A stretch of 64,000 nt of DNA from the NCBI RefSeq assembly GCF_000154705.2, contig NZ_CM002917.1, positions 3,173,853 to 3,237,852 on the forward strand, read 5' to 3'. Below the pieces are notes generated by a model. That model made no database searches, was not told the origin of the DNA, and saw only the letters and a program-made list of their open reading frames with translations. Position numbers and translations under genes: made by a program. The stretch's first letter is position 1. Each line of letters starts with the position of its first letter. This DNA is from Hoeflea phototrophica DFL-43 (GTDB lineage: Bacteria > Pseudomonadota > Alphaproteobacteria > Rhizobiales > Rhizobiaceae). Shown here piece after piece: positions 26,068-36,231 of the stretch.

Positions 26068-26553
26068 ATGTACCTTGAATATTTCCAGATGATCGACCGG
26101 ATCGAGGCGCTCGACCTCGATGCGGCAACACTGGTTGCCTCTTCCACGGTCCCTGACGCAAGCCCGGTCTTCGAAGGCCATTTTCCCGGAATGCCGCTTG
26201 TGCCCGGTGTGTTGCTGATCGAAACCATGGCGCAAGCTTGCGGCTTTCTGATCCTCGCCAAGACCGGCTTTGCGGCGATGCCCTTCTTGATGTCCGTGGA
26301 TGGGGCCAAGATGCGCGATTTCGTCAAGCCGGGCGCTAAACTTGAAATATCGGCCACGTTGGAGCACGAAGGTTCGGGCTATGTGGTGGCAAAGGCGCGC
26401 ATCTCAAGTGATGGCAAACGCACCGCCGATTGCCAGCTCAAGCTCAAGACGGTGGCGTTCGACCAGGTTCCACTGGCCGAGATCGTTCGCAAACGGGCCG
26501 AGGAAGTTGGTCTGTTGGCTGCCATGGACGACATCAATGGAGACAGGCAATGA
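26068..26553 (+). CDS. fabZXL: 3-hydroxyacyl-ACP dehydratase of the VLCFA pathway
   Basis: A 161-residue hot-dog-fold dehydratase that removes water from 3-hydroxyacyl-AcpXL during very-long-chain fatty acid elongation. The FabZ active-site helix is intact: His38 in EGHFPGMPLVPGVLLIE, with the catalytic Glu at residue 52. It starts 25 bases after acpXL, and its stop overlaps the next gene's ATG by four bases (ATGA), so translation is coupled. Confidence 0.92.
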   Translation: MYLEYFQMIDRIEALDLDAATLVASSTVPDASPVFEGHFPGMPLVPGVLLIETMAQACGFLILAKTGFAAMPFLMSVDGAKMRDFVKPGAKLEISATLEHEGSGYVVAKARISSDGKRTADCQLKLKTVAFDQVPLAEIVRKRAEEVGLLAAMDDINGDRQ

Positions 26554-27758
26554 CCAACCCCGACAATGCTGTTGTTGTAACAGGCATAGGCCTTGTCACC
26601 GCGCTCGGCGTCGGCAGCGATGTCCATCGTGCTGCACTGACAAGCGGCTCGGTTTCACCCCGCGACATCAGTGACAGCGAAAACTTCGCGCCCTACACCG
26701 TGTTTCCGCTGCCTGAAATCGACTGGTCGCAGCAGATACCCCGGCGTGGGGACCAGAGGCAGATGGAAAACTGGCAGCGCCTGGGCGTATTCGCGGCAGG
26801 AATGGCGCTCGATGATGCAGGTTTCAAGGATGACCTCGAAGCCTGCGCGACAATGGACATGATTGTCGCAGCCGGCGGCGGCGAACGCGACATCGCGGTC
26901 GACACACTGATCGTTGAGGAGAGCCGCAAGCGCAACGACCGCGATGTTCTGCTCAATGAAAAACTGACCACCGAATTGCGCCCGACGCTGTTTCTGGCGC
27001 AGCTCTCCAACCTTCTGGCCGGCAATATCTCCATCGTCCACAAGGTCACGGGCTCGTCACGAACCCTGATGGGCGAGGAAGGCGCAGGCATATCCGCGAT
27101 CGAGACCGCACATGCACGCATTACGGCGGGGCAATCGACCCATTGCCTGGTCGGTGGCGCTTTTGTCGCCGAACGCTACGACATGATCCTGCTTCTGGAA
27201 GCCATTCAGGGGCTGGCGAAAGGCGGACTCGAGCCGTTCTGGGATCAGAACGGCGATGCCGCCGGCATGAACCTCGGCACCGCCGGCGCCTTTCTTGTGC
27301 TTGAATCACGCGCTCATGCCGAAGCGCGAGGAGCGCATATCTACGCAAGTCTTGATGGCGCCCTGGGTGACAGGGGCTCACGCGACGAAGGCAAGCTCGA
27401 ACAACGCCTCTCCCGCCTGTGCGATGAAACAGGCGCAGCAGCCGGGTCTCCGGAAACACTGGTCTTCTGCGGCGCGAGCGGCTTTCCCGGGTTGAGCGGG
27501 CGCGAGCGCGCATTCCTGCAAACACGCTATCCCGATGCGCCGCTTCGCAGCTACGGAGCGCTGTTCGGGCATTCCCTCGAAGCGCAATTCATCACCGGCC
27601 TGGCGCTTGCAAGCCTGGCGCTCGACGAATCCAGCCCGATCAAGCCGATGGCGCCGGGCGTTGATGCCGAAATGCCCGAAGCGGCAAAATCGGCTATTGT
27701 GACAACCATCGGACATGCGCGCGGTGAAGGCGTGGCCCGTCTGAGCAAGCTGTCCTGA
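26550..27758 (+). CDS. fabF2XL: Ketosynthase-like protein without catalytic Cys (FabF2XL type)
   Basis: A 402-residue thiolase-fold protein related to 3-oxoacyl-ACP synthase II, sharing position and length with rhizobial fabF2XL. It looks catalytically dead. Where FabF has ACASG, this protein reads SSRTLMGEEGAG, with Glu177 at or near the nucleophile position and no cysteine. Where FabF has NAHGT it reads CGASGFPG. Only the last His region is partly kept (LFGHSLEAQF). This resembles a chain-length factor, suggesting a heterodimer with the next gene's intact enzyme. The start overlaps fabZXL. The alignment was done by eye. Confidence 0.88.
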   Translation: MTNPDNAVVVTGIGLVTALGVGSDVHRAALTSGSVSPRDISDSENFAPYTVFPLPEIDWSQQIPRRGDQRQMENWQRLGVFAAGMALDDAGFKDDLEACATMDMIVAAGGGERDIAVDTLIVEESRKRNDRDVLLNEKLTTELRPTLFLAQLSNLLAGNISIVHKVTGSSRTLMGEEGAGISAIETAHARITAGQSTHCLVGGAFVAERYDMILLLEAIQGLAKGGLEPFWDQNGDAAGMNLGTAGAFLVLESRAHAEARGAHIYASLDGALGDRGSRDEGKLEQRLSRLCDETGAAAGSPETLVFCGASGFPGLSGRERAFLQTRYPDAPLRSYGALFGHSLEAQFITGLALASLALDESSPIKPMAPGVDAEMPEAAKSAIVTTIGHARGEGVARLSKLS

Positions 27759-27771
27759 CCCGGAGCCCACC

Positions 27772-29058
<1,287 letters not shown>

Positions 29059-29225
29059 GGCATGGCGCGCCCGGGCGGATAGGCCGGGCGAAATGAACCA
29101 GGCATTCATTCACAGCGTCGGCCGCGCGGAGTGGTGCGCTCAAGACAATACCCGGTGCACAAGATCACTCGTGCAAACCATTGCTTGGTGAAAAACGTCG
29201 CACCGGACGGCAAGGGATGACAATC

Positions 29226-30254
29226 ATGCGCGCATTGCAGCTCATCGAAGACCGCAAGCTCGAGACGGTGGATCTACCACCGCCGCCGCCGCCGGGCATT
29301 GGCGAGGTGACCGTCTCCATCAAGGCCGTCGCGCTCAACCACATCGACGTTTGGGGCTGGCGCGGCATGGCATTCGCCAAGCGCAAGATGCCACTGGTGA
29401 TCGGCGCAGAGGCTTCCGGCACGGTCGATGCGGTCGGTCACGGCGTGGCCGGACTGGTTCCTGGGCAATTGGTCTCGATTTATGGCGCACGCACATGCGG
29501 CCTCTGCCGTCCCTGCCGCGAGGGACGTGACAATCTGTGCGAACATGTGGGCGGCGTTCACGGTTTTCACCTCGATGGCTTTGCCCAGGAGCAGGTCAAT
29601 TTGCCAGCCCGTCTTCTGGTCCCGGCACCTCCGGGCGTCAGCGCCATTGGCGCTGCTGTCGCACCGGTCACCTTCGGCACGGTCGAACACATGCTGTTTG
29701 ACAACGCCAGGCTCGAACCCGGTGAAACGGTTCTCATCCATGCCGGTGGCTCCGGCATCGGCACTGCAGCGATCCAGCTCGCCAAGAAGATCGGCTGCAC
29801 CGTTATCACCACGGTGGGTTCGGACGCCAAGATCGAGCCAGCCAAGGCACTTGGCGCCGATCACGTGATCAACTATCGCGACGACCGGTTCGAGGGCGTC
29901 GTCCGCAAGCTGACCAAGAAGCAGGGCGTTGACGTCGTGTTCGAACATGTCGGCGCCGACACCTGGGCTGGTTCCATCCTGTCGCTCAAGCGCGGCGGGA
30001 GACTGGTCACCTGCGGATCAACCTCCGGCGTCTCCACCGAAATGAACCTGATGATGCTGTTCCAGCGTCAATTGAAGATCTTCGGATCCTTTGGCTGCAG
30101 GATGGAGAACATGGCTGACGCCATGCAGAAAATGGCAGCAGGCCAGGTCCACCCCGTCATCGACACCGAGGTCAGCTTCGATGAAATCGACACGGCGCTC
30201 GCCCGCATGGAAGGCCGTGACGTGTTCGGCAAGATCATCCTGAACATCAGCTGA
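29226..30254 (+). CDS. fabXL: Zinc-type alcohol dehydrogenase-like reductase of the VLCFA operon
   Basis: A 342-residue medium-chain dehydrogenase/reductase in the place of rhizobial fabXL (also called adh2XL). It has a GroES-like N-terminal domain with structural zinc cysteines (CGLCRPCREGRDNLC), a Rossmann NADPH motif (HAGGSGIGTAAIQLAKKIG) and the downstream YRDDRFEGVVRKLT. Its precise step, probably enoyl or ketoacyl reduction on AcpXL, is not proven by sequence. I prefer the ATG at 29226, eight bases after AAGGG; the ATG at 29217 is possible. A 167-base gap precedes it. Confidence 0.85.
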   Translation: MRALQLIEDRKLETVDLPPPPPPGIGEVTVSIKAVALNHIDVWGWRGMAFAKRKMPLVIGAEASGTVDAVGHGVAGLVPGQLVSIYGARTCGLCRPCREGRDNLCEHVGGVHGFHLDGFAQEQVNLPARLLVPAPPGVSAIGAAVAPVTFGTVEHMLFDNARLEPGETVLIHAGGSGIGTAAIQLAKKIGCTVITTVGSDAKIEPAKALGADHVINYRDDRFEGVVRKLTKKQGVDVVFEHVGADTWAGSILSLKRGGRLVTCGSTSGVSTEMNLMMLFQRQLKIFGSFGCRMENMADAMQKMAAGQVHPVIDTEVSFDEIDTALARMEGRDVFGKIILNIS

Positions 30255-30255
30255 C

Positions 30256-31200
30256 ATGACCCACTCTTTCCGGATGGCAATCACGCGGCTGGTTATCGCC
30301 TTCAATCGCGCCAGGGACTGGCTGATTGCGGCAATCGTCCTTTCGCTGCTCAAGCTGATTTCACTGCTCCCTGCGACCAGCGCGAGCAACTCTGTCGATC
30401 GCGCCGCACGCCTCATCGGGCCAAGGACGTCGCGGCATCGCCTGGCGCTGTTCAATCTCAAACGTGCGTTCCCGGAAAAATCCGACGAGGAGCGGCAGCA
30501 GATCGCGCTCGACATGTGGGGAAACATGGCCCGGCTTGCCGCCGAATATGTGTTTCTCGATCAGATTTTCGATTTCGACCCGGACGCCACCGAACCCGGC
30601 AGGATCGAGGTCGAGGGCGTCGATATTTTCTTGAAACTGCGCGACAGCGGCAAGCCGTTCATTGTCTTCACCGCGCACACTGGCAATTTCGAGCTACTGC
30701 CGATTGCCGCCGCCTCCTACGGGCTGGATGTGATGGCGATGTTTCGCCCGCCCAACAATCCCTACATCGCGCGCAAGGTTCTGGCTGCACGCCGCACATC
30801 GATGGGCCATCTGGTCCCCTCGCGCGCCGGCGCAGCCTTCACGCTCGCCCGCAGGCTCGAAGCCGGTGGCGGCGTTGGGGTGCTGGTTGATCAGAAATTC
30901 CACAAGGGCACCAAGACCCGCTTCTTCGGTCTTGAAGCGCAGACCAATCCCCTGCTTGCCAAACTTGTCCGGCAGTTTGACTGCGAGGTCTATCCCGCCC
31001 GTTCGGTCAGGCTCCCGAACGGACGTCACCGGCTGATCGTCGAGCCGGCCGTCACCATTCCGCGCGAAGCCAATGGCGGCGTTGATGTGGCCGCCACATC
31101 CCAAATGTTAAACGACAAGGTCGAAAGCTGGGTGCGCGAATATCCCGGCCAGTGGCAGTGGTTCCATGACCGCTGGAACATCAAGCACATGGTGAAATAG
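30256..31200 (+). CDS. lpxXL: Lipid A VLCFA acyltransferase LpxXL
   Basis: LpxXL transfers the very-long-chain acyl group from AcpXL onto Kdo2-lipid IVA as a secondary acyl chain at the inner membrane. The 314-residue protein is of the LpxL/HtrB family. It has an N-terminal hydrophobic anchor (about residues 22-40), the H-x4-E acyltransferase motif HTGNFE, and the later DQKFHKGTKTRFFG and QWQWFHDRW segments. It starts one base after the fabXL stop and is the last gene of the operon. Confidence 0.93.
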   Translation: MTHSFRMAITRLVIAFNRARDWLIAAIVLSLLKLISLLPATSASNSVDRAARLIGPRTSRHRLALFNLKRAFPEKSDEERQQIALDMWGNMARLAAEYVFLDQIFDFDPDATEPGRIEVEGVDIFLKLRDSGKPFIVFTAHTGNFELLPIAAASYGLDVMAMFRPPNNPYIARKVLAARRTSMGHLVPSRAGAAFTLARRLEAGGGVGVLVDQKFHKGTKTRFFGLEAQTNPLLAKLVRQFDCEVYPARSVRLPNGRHRLIVEPAVTIPREANGGVDVAATSQMLNDKVESWVREYPGQWQWFHDRWNIKHMVK

Positions 31201-31342
31201 GTATTCCCAACCGAGACCGGTTCCCGTTTGATCCGGAGCAGGCATGCTCGCTCTGCGCCCATTGCACACGACTGACGCTCCACCTTGCAAGGGGGGAGAG
31301 CAGCTTGTCTGCGATCAGGCGGTTTCGCCTGACTTGAGAAGG

Positions 31343-31452
31343 CTCTAATGCATGTCGCACTCAATTGGATTCAATTGAGTGATAACGTACATGCATCAAA
31401 TCAAGGTGTTAGAGCGACCTTTGTGCGTCCAATTGGACGCACGGCGCTCTAG
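31343..31452. repeat. Rhizobial palindromic intergenic repeat element
   Basis: This 110-base element is built from hairpins. At its core are CTCAATTG-GATT-CAATTGAG (31360-31379), flanked by GCATGT/ACATGC arms, and a perfect 20-base palindrome GTGCGTCC-AA-TT-GGACGCAC (31423-31442), flanked by TAGAGCG/CGCTCTA arms. The TCTAATGCATGTCGC opening and GCGCTCTAG end resemble the dispersed RIME/RPE-type intergenic elements of rhizobia. Its last bases form the stop codon of the L,D-transpeptidase gene on the minus strand. Confidence 0.8.
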
Positions 31453-31880
31453 TGTTTGATCACGATGCGCGTGTTGGAGTTGCCAGAGCGCTGAACCAGC
31501 GAGAAAAACTTCGCCGCATGCTCGGGTGCAAGTCTGACGCAGCCGTGTGAGGCCGGGCGGCCGAGCCGCTTGGTATCCCGGGTGGCATGGATCGCGTATC
31601 CGCCATGATAGAACACCGCATAATGCATCCAGGCATTGTTGTACTTGCGGGACCGGTGGTAGCGCGACAGCCATTTCGCCGAGTAACTGCCAGTGGGTGT
31701 CGAATAGCCCGAACGCCCGGTCGACACCGGCCATTTGTATTTGACGACGCCGTTGTGGCTTACAACCATAGTCTGTGAAGACAGGTCGATTTTTGCAGTC
31801 AGCTTCGCTGCCAGCGCAGAAGCCTGAGTAAATGGCATCAGTGCAAGAGCAAGCGCCCCGATCAGAAGCATGTTACGCAT
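31449..31880 (-). CDS. Small exported L,D-transpeptidase (YkuD domain)
   Basis: A 143-residue periplasmic cross-linking enzyme. A signal peptide (cleavage near ALA, about residue 24) is followed directly by a minimal YkuD domain. The active-site motif is complete: IHATRDTKRLGRPASHGCVRL, with the SHGC cysteine. GGGAGAG five bases before the ATG supports the start. It lacks the substrate-binding domain of the larger L,D-transpeptidase at 1319. Its stop codon is supplied by the border of a palindromic repeat, so the original C-terminus may have been changed slightly. Confidence 0.9.
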   Translation of the reverse strand: MRNMLLIGALALALMPFTQASALAAKLTAKIDLSSQTMVVSHNGVVKYKWPVSTGRSGYSTPTGSYSAKWLSRYHRSRKYNNAWMHYAVFYHGGYAIHATRDTKRLGRPASHGCVRLAPEHAAKFFSLVQRSGNSNTRIVIKH

Positions 31881-32011
31881 GTTTACTCTCCCAGCAACCC
31901 CGATGTTCTTTTAACTATTGCTTGCTACTTTAGACAGTTAAAATTGGACGTAAAGTTAATTTGTCAGCCCGAACCGGAGCGACAGTGGCATTTCGCTCTA
32001 ATTGATTGTTT

Positions 32012-32980
32012 TCAAAAACCAATGGCAAGAAACACGATCACCACCGCCAAGCTGTCACAGGCTCTGTGGAACACCACAAGCCCGGCTTCAATCTCGGCTG
32101 AACCGGCGTTGCCCCGCCCTGACGCGTTGAGGCTGGGCTCCATCACCATCTCACCATGATAGCGCCGCGGACCGGCCAGAGCGAGATCCAGAGCCCCCGC
32201 CATCGCCGCCTCGGGCCACCCCGCATTGGGGGATCGGTGCAGCCCCGAATCTGCAAGCGCCATTTCCATCGCCCGCTTCATCGCAGCACCGCCTTTGGCG
32301 ATACCCGCGCCGATTGCAATCAGAACCGCGGAGAAACGGGAGGCCGGCCAGTTGGCAACATCGTCCATACGTGCTGCCATCCGTCCAAAATCGCGGTGCC
32401 GGTCATTGAGATGACCGATCATCGAATCCGCGGTGTTGAGCATCTTGTAGGCCATCAGCCCCGGCAAACCCAGGACCGCATACCAGAATGCCGGCGCGAC
32501 TATGCCGTCGGAAAAATTCTCCGCCAGGCTTTCGATTGCCGCCCGCGACACCCCGGCCTCATCGAGAGCCTCCGGGTCACGGCCGACAATCATCGCAACC
32601 GCCTGGCGTCCGCCCTTGAGCCCGCCAACACGCAAACCCTGCGCCACCGCGCTGACATGATCGGCCAGACTTTTTTGCGCCAGAAAGACCGCAACGATGA
32701 GGATTTCCAGCGCCGTGCCAACAAGTCCCATACGCTCGAAAAGACCGGAAAACAGCCAGCCCGTGAACGCTGCCAGCAACACCAGAACAATGATCGTCAG
32801 CCGTCCATTTCGGCGCCGGACTTCGGCACTGTCATCGCTCCGGTTGAATCTCCTGTCAGCCCAGCCGATAGCCCGGCCGAAAACCACCACCGGATGGCTG
32901 AACCGGCGCCACAGCCAGTCAGGATCACCCACCAGGCGGTCAAGCAGCAAAGCCAGAAACAAGACCGGCAAATGTCCCAT
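32012..32980 (-). CDS. cobD: Adenosylcobinamide-phosphate synthase (CbiB/CobD)
   Basis: This inner-membrane enzyme joins adenosylcobyric acid with (R)-1-amino-2-propanol phosphate to give adenosylcobinamide phosphate. The 322-residue protein has several membrane spans and family motifs such as LLDRLVGDPDWLWRRFSHPVV at the start, SLAENFSDGIVAPAFWY, and AYKMLNTADSMIGH. The ATG at 32980 overlaps the cobC stop; a GTG one codon earlier is also possible. It is last in the cobA-cobB-cobC-cobD block. Confidence 0.94.
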   Translation of the reverse strand: MGHLPVLFLALLLDRLVGDPDWLWRRFSHPVVVFGRAIGWADRRFNRSDDSAEVRRRNGRLTIIVLVLLAAFTGWLFSGLFERMGLVGTALEILIVAVFLAQKSLADHVSAVAQGLRVGGLKGGRQAVAMIVGRDPEALDEAGVSRAAIESLAENFSDGIVAPAFWYAVLGLPGLMAYKMLNTADSMIGHLNDRHRDFGRMAARMDDVANWPASRFSAVLIAIGAGIAKGGAAMKRAMEMALADSGLHRSPNAGWPEAAMAGALDLALAGPRRYHGEMVMEPSLNASGRGNAGSAEIEAGLVVFHRACDSLAVVIVFLAIGF

Positions 32981-34005
32981 CACGCTGACCGCGGAAGCAC
33001 AAGACGCAGAGTTTCGCGCAGCCGCACCGCAGACAGGTCATCGGGAACCAGCCCGATGCGGATATGTGACGGGCTGTGCTCGAAACTGCGCACCAGCACC
33101 TGATGGCTCGCCAGGGCATCGCGCGCGGCTTCGCCGTCGCCGACCTCGCAGCAGAAAAACAAAGGCGTCTCTCCGACAATGGTGACGCCTGCCTTGTTCA
33201 GCGCCGAGCGGGTCTGTCCATGCACCTTGTCGATACGTTCGCGCAGGTCCGAAACCAGGTCCATGCGCGAAAAGGCATGGTCAGCAATCGCCAGTGCCGG
33301 GCCCGACACTGCCCAGGGCCCAAGCCGGTCCGCCAATATCCCGACAAGGGCCGGTTCGGCAAAAACAAAGCCCAGCCGCAATCCGGCAAGTCCGAAAAAT
33401 TTTCCGAAAGACCGCATCACCAAAAGATTGGGCTCCATACCCGCAGCACCTGTCATGGACAGGTCCCGTCGCAGGTCGCCGAAAGCCTCATCCACGATCA
33501 CCAAACGGTGGCGCTGCGTTCTGACGAAACCAAACACGTCATCGCGCATGGTTTCGCGCCCATCAGGATTGTTGGGGTTGGCCAGCACGACGATGCCCGC
33601 GCGCGTGGCCGCGGCGGCATCCAGCGTGGCGACCGGATCAACTTCAATGCCTGCGCGCCGGAAGCTCTTCTCATACTCGCCATAGGTCGGCGAAACGATC
33701 GCAACCTCACCCGAATCCGGTCTGAGAAACGGCAACAGCTGAATGGCAGCTTGCGTTCCCGGAACCGCAAGCGGCAGCACCGCGCCGCCATAATACTTCA
33801 TCGCCTTTTCACAAACCCGGCTCACCTCCGCCGCCTCAGGCAAACGCCGCCACATGTTCCTGGAGAACTCCGGCAAGGGCAGCGAGAACGGGCTGATCCC
33901 GGTTGACAGATCAAGCCATTGCGAAGGCTCGCCGCCATGCTTTGCGATGGCTTCGCTCAGAGCACCGCCATGGGCAATCGGATCAGGCGTGTGGAGTATG
34001 GCCAT
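32980..34005 (-). CDS. cobC: L-threonine-O-3-phosphate decarboxylase CobC
   Basis: CobC supplies (R)-1-amino-2-propanol phosphate, the linker of the nucleotide loop, by PLP-dependent decarboxylation of threonine phosphate. The 341-residue fold-type I protein resembles histidinol-phosphate aminotransferase. DLSTGISPF lies near the start, NPNNPDGRE contacts the cofactor, VIVDEAFGD holds the pyridine aspartate, and RSFGKFFGLAGLRLG carries the PLP lysine. The ATG at 34005 overlaps the cobB stop (TGATG), and its own stop overlaps cobD. Confidence 0.93.
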   Translation of the reverse strand: MAILHTPDPIAHGGALSEAIAKHGGEPSQWLDLSTGISPFSLPLPEFSRNMWRRLPEAAEVSRVCEKAMKYYGGAVLPLAVPGTQAAIQLLPFLRPDSGEVAIVSPTYGEYEKSFRRAGIEVDPVATLDAAAATRAGIVVLANPNNPDGRETMRDDVFGFVRTQRHRLVIVDEAFGDLRRDLSMTGAAGMEPNLLVMRSFGKFFGLAGLRLGFVFAEPALVGILADRLGPWAVSGPALAIADHAFSRMDLVSDLRERIDKVHGQTRSALNKAGVTIVGETPLFFCCEVGDGEAARDALASHQVLVRSFEHSPSHIRIGLVPDDLSAVRLRETLRLVLPRSA

Positions 34006-35303
34006 CAATCGATCCGGTCGATGACATGCATGAAGGAGCCAACCACGTTGCCACGCATGAGGCCGGCAGGTTCAAGCGTGCCGCCAAGCGCGTCACGGGC
34101 CGAAAACACCCGATCCGCCTCGCCTTCCGACACGGTGCTGGCATAGTGGAACTCATGGGCCGACAGCTCCATGTCCCAGAACATGCCAGGCATTGGCTTC
34201 AACCGGCGGTAGCCCAGATGGCGCTTGCGCTCAGCAAAACTCGTGACCAGCGGCAATGCGCCGAGCATTTCATGCCGCGTGCCATCCGCATCGATCAGCC
34301 CCTCGCCCAGCACCATGAAGCCGCCGCACTCGCCATAGACGATGGCGCGGCGCTCAATTGCGGCGGCAATACCAGCCTTAAAGCGGTTTGCGGCAGCGAT
34401 TTCGCCCGCATGCAATTCCGGATAGCCGCCCGGCAGCAACACTGCGCCGCATTCCGGATCAGGCGCTTCATCGGCCAATGGCGAGAAGAACGAGATCTCC
34501 GCGCCGCGCCGGCGCCAACCAAGCAGCATGTGCTCGTAGACAAAGGCAAAGCCATTGTCCTGCGCCACCGCGATCTTCTGCGCCGGCGGCGGCAACCGAG
34601 AGATGTTGGCCGTGGCAACCTTGCTTCCGGTTCGCTGCGCGACGCGCACCAGCTGGTCGAGATCAACACGCGCTTCCATCAGCTCAGCCGCATCTTCGAT
34701 AAGCTGCGCGAGACCCGGATGTTCGCCGGCCTGAACAAGCCCCAGGTGCCGTTGCGGCAGCTCCAGGCGCTCATCGCGCGGCACGGCCCCGATCACGTTG
34801 ATCCGCGATTTGTCGAGCGCCTGGCGCAGCATGCCCTCATGCCGTGCGCTGGCAACCCGGTTGAGAATGACGCCCGCCACCAGTACATCCGGGTGAAAGT
34901 TCGAAAAGCCCTGAGCCAGCGCCGCCACCGATTGCGACATGCTCGAGCAATCGATCACGAGAATCACTGGAAGGCCCAGAAGGCCGGCAAGATCTCCTGC
35001 AGAGCCGGAGCCGTCGGCTGCGCCGTCAAACAACCCCATCATCGCTTCAATCACCAGCATCCGCCCGCCTTGCGATTGCAGGGACGCATTGGCCAGAAGC
35101 AATTCCTCGCGCATCGCCCAGGGATCGTAGTTAAGACAGGTTTCGCCGCTCGCTGCCGCATGAAACGCCGGATCGATGTAATCCGGTCCGGCCTTTCCAG
35201 GCGCCAGTGCGACCCCGCGCCGCTTGAGCGCGCGCAACAATCCGAGTGTCGCCGTGGTCTTGCCAGAGCCGGATTGTGGAGCGGCAATCATGAAACCGGT
35301 CAT
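34005..35303 (-). CDS. cobB: Hydrogenobyrinic/cobyrinic acid a,c-diamide synthase
   Basis: CobB amidates the a and c carboxylates of the corrin using glutamine and ATP. The 432-residue protein combines an N-terminal dethiobiotin-synthetase-like ATPase (MIAAPQSGSGKTTATLGLL) with a C-terminal class I glutamine amidotransferase domain whose Cys is in VYGECGGFMVLGEGL. The ATG at 35303 overlaps the cobA stop by four bases; the frame extends to 35381 but that part lies within cobA. Whether the substrate already holds cobalt depends on which route the organism uses. Confidence 0.94.
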   Translation of the reverse strand: MTGFMIAAPQSGSGKTTATLGLLRALKRRGVALAPGKAGPDYIDPAFHAAASGETCLNYDPWAMREELLLANASLQSQGGRMLVIEAMMGLFDGAADGSGSAGDLAGLLGLPVILVIDCSSMSQSVAALAQGFSNFHPDVLVAGVILNRVASARHEGMLRQALDKSRINVIGAVPRDERLELPQRHLGLVQAGEHPGLAQLIEDAAELMEARVDLDQLVRVAQRTGSKVATANISRLPPPAQKIAVAQDNGFAFVYEHMLLGWRRRGAEISFFSPLADEAPDPECGAVLLPGGYPELHAGEIAAANRFKAGIAAAIERRAIVYGECGGFMVLGEGLIDADGTRHEMLGALPLVTSFAERKRHLGYRRLKPMPGMFWDMELSAHEFHYASTVSEGEADRVFSARDALGGTLEPAGLMRGNVVGSFMHVIDRID

Positions 35304-36145
35304 GCACTGTCCTTTTGCGGATTGGATCGATGCCCAAGCGGATCGGCGGTCAGCACCCGGCCCGAGGCGGCCCCCAGCCAATCAAGCGCCGACCTGAGCC
35401 GCACCACCTGCCCGACCACAACGATCGCCGGAGGTTGCAGCCCCGAGGCGGCAACATCTTCTGCAGCGCGCGCGAGCGTCGTCTCGAGCACCTTCTGCTG
35501 GTCTGTGGAGGCATCGGTCACGAATGCCATGGGTTCATCGGGCGCGCGCCCGGCGGAAATCAGCCGCGAGGTGATGGTAGCGATGTGCTTCATCGCCATA
35601 TACATCACGATCACCTGGCTCCCACGCGCCACCCCGTCCCAGTCGATCCGGTCCGGCACCAGGCCGGTTGCATCATGGCCTGTGAGGAATGTCACCGTGT
35701 GATTGGTATCGCGATGGGTGACCGGAATGCCGGCATAGGCAAGCCCGCCGATGCCGACGGTCACGCCCGGCACAATACGGAAGGGAATGTGATTCTCAAC
35801 CAGCGTCAGCGCCTCTTCACCACCACGGCCGAAGACAAACGGATCGCCGCCCTTCAGCCTGAGCACCCGCTGGCCAGACCGCGCCAGTTCGACCAGCCTG
35901 AGCGAAATGTCGCGCTGTTTGGGAGATGGCTTGCCACCACGTTTGCCGGCAAACTCCAACACCGCGCCGGTGCGGGCGAGATTGAGACAATCACGGTTGA
36001 CGAGGGCGTCATGCACGATCACATCCGCCTGACTCAGCGCATTTGCCGCGTGCAGCGTCAGCAGACCCGGATCACCAGGACCCGCACCCACAAGCCACAC
36101 CTCGCCGGGTTTCATTTCAGGCAGATTGTCGCGCCAGTCGACCAT
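35300..36145 (-). CDS. cobA: Uroporphyrinogen-III C-methyltransferase
   Basis: CobA methylates uroporphyrinogen III at C2 and C7 with SAM to give precorrin-2, the branch point to siroheme and cobalamin. The 281-residue protein shows the family landmarks VWLVGAGPGDPGLLTLHA, VHDALV, RLKGGDPFVFGRGGEEA and PGVTVGIGGLAYAGIPVTHR. It is a stand-alone methyltransferase without the CysG oxidase/chelatase half. It starts the cobA-B-C-D block and is divergent from cbiD across 86 bases. Confidence 0.94.
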   Translation of the reverse strand: MVDWRDNLPEMKPGEVWLVGAGPGDPGLLTLHAANALSQADVIVHDALVNRDCLNLARTGAVLEFAGKRGGKPSPKQRDISLRLVELARSGQRVLRLKGGDPFVFGRGGEEALTLVENHIPFRIVPGVTVGIGGLAYAGIPVTHRDTNHTVTFLTGHDATGLVPDRIDWDGVARGSQVIVMYMAMKHIATITSRLISAGRAPDEPMAFVTDASTDQQKVLETTLARAAEDVAASGLQPPAIVVVGQVVRLRSALDWLGAASGRVLTADPLGHRSNPQKDSA

Positions 36146-36231
36146 GCGAATTCCGTTCCCTCGAATAGGCTTACACCCGTACCAATCGCACTCTATAACG
36201 GCAACAGCAAAGACGGGTGAAGAACTGCGAC

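Noticed and set aside
33903..35702. 599-codon open frame on the plus strand
   Set aside because: It is antisense to cobC, cobB and cobA, encodes an Arg/His/Gln-rich string without motifs, and has no ribosome site.
36146..36231. Cobalamin riboswitch between divergent cobA and cbiD
   Set aside because: The gap is only 86 bases and lacks all conserved elements.
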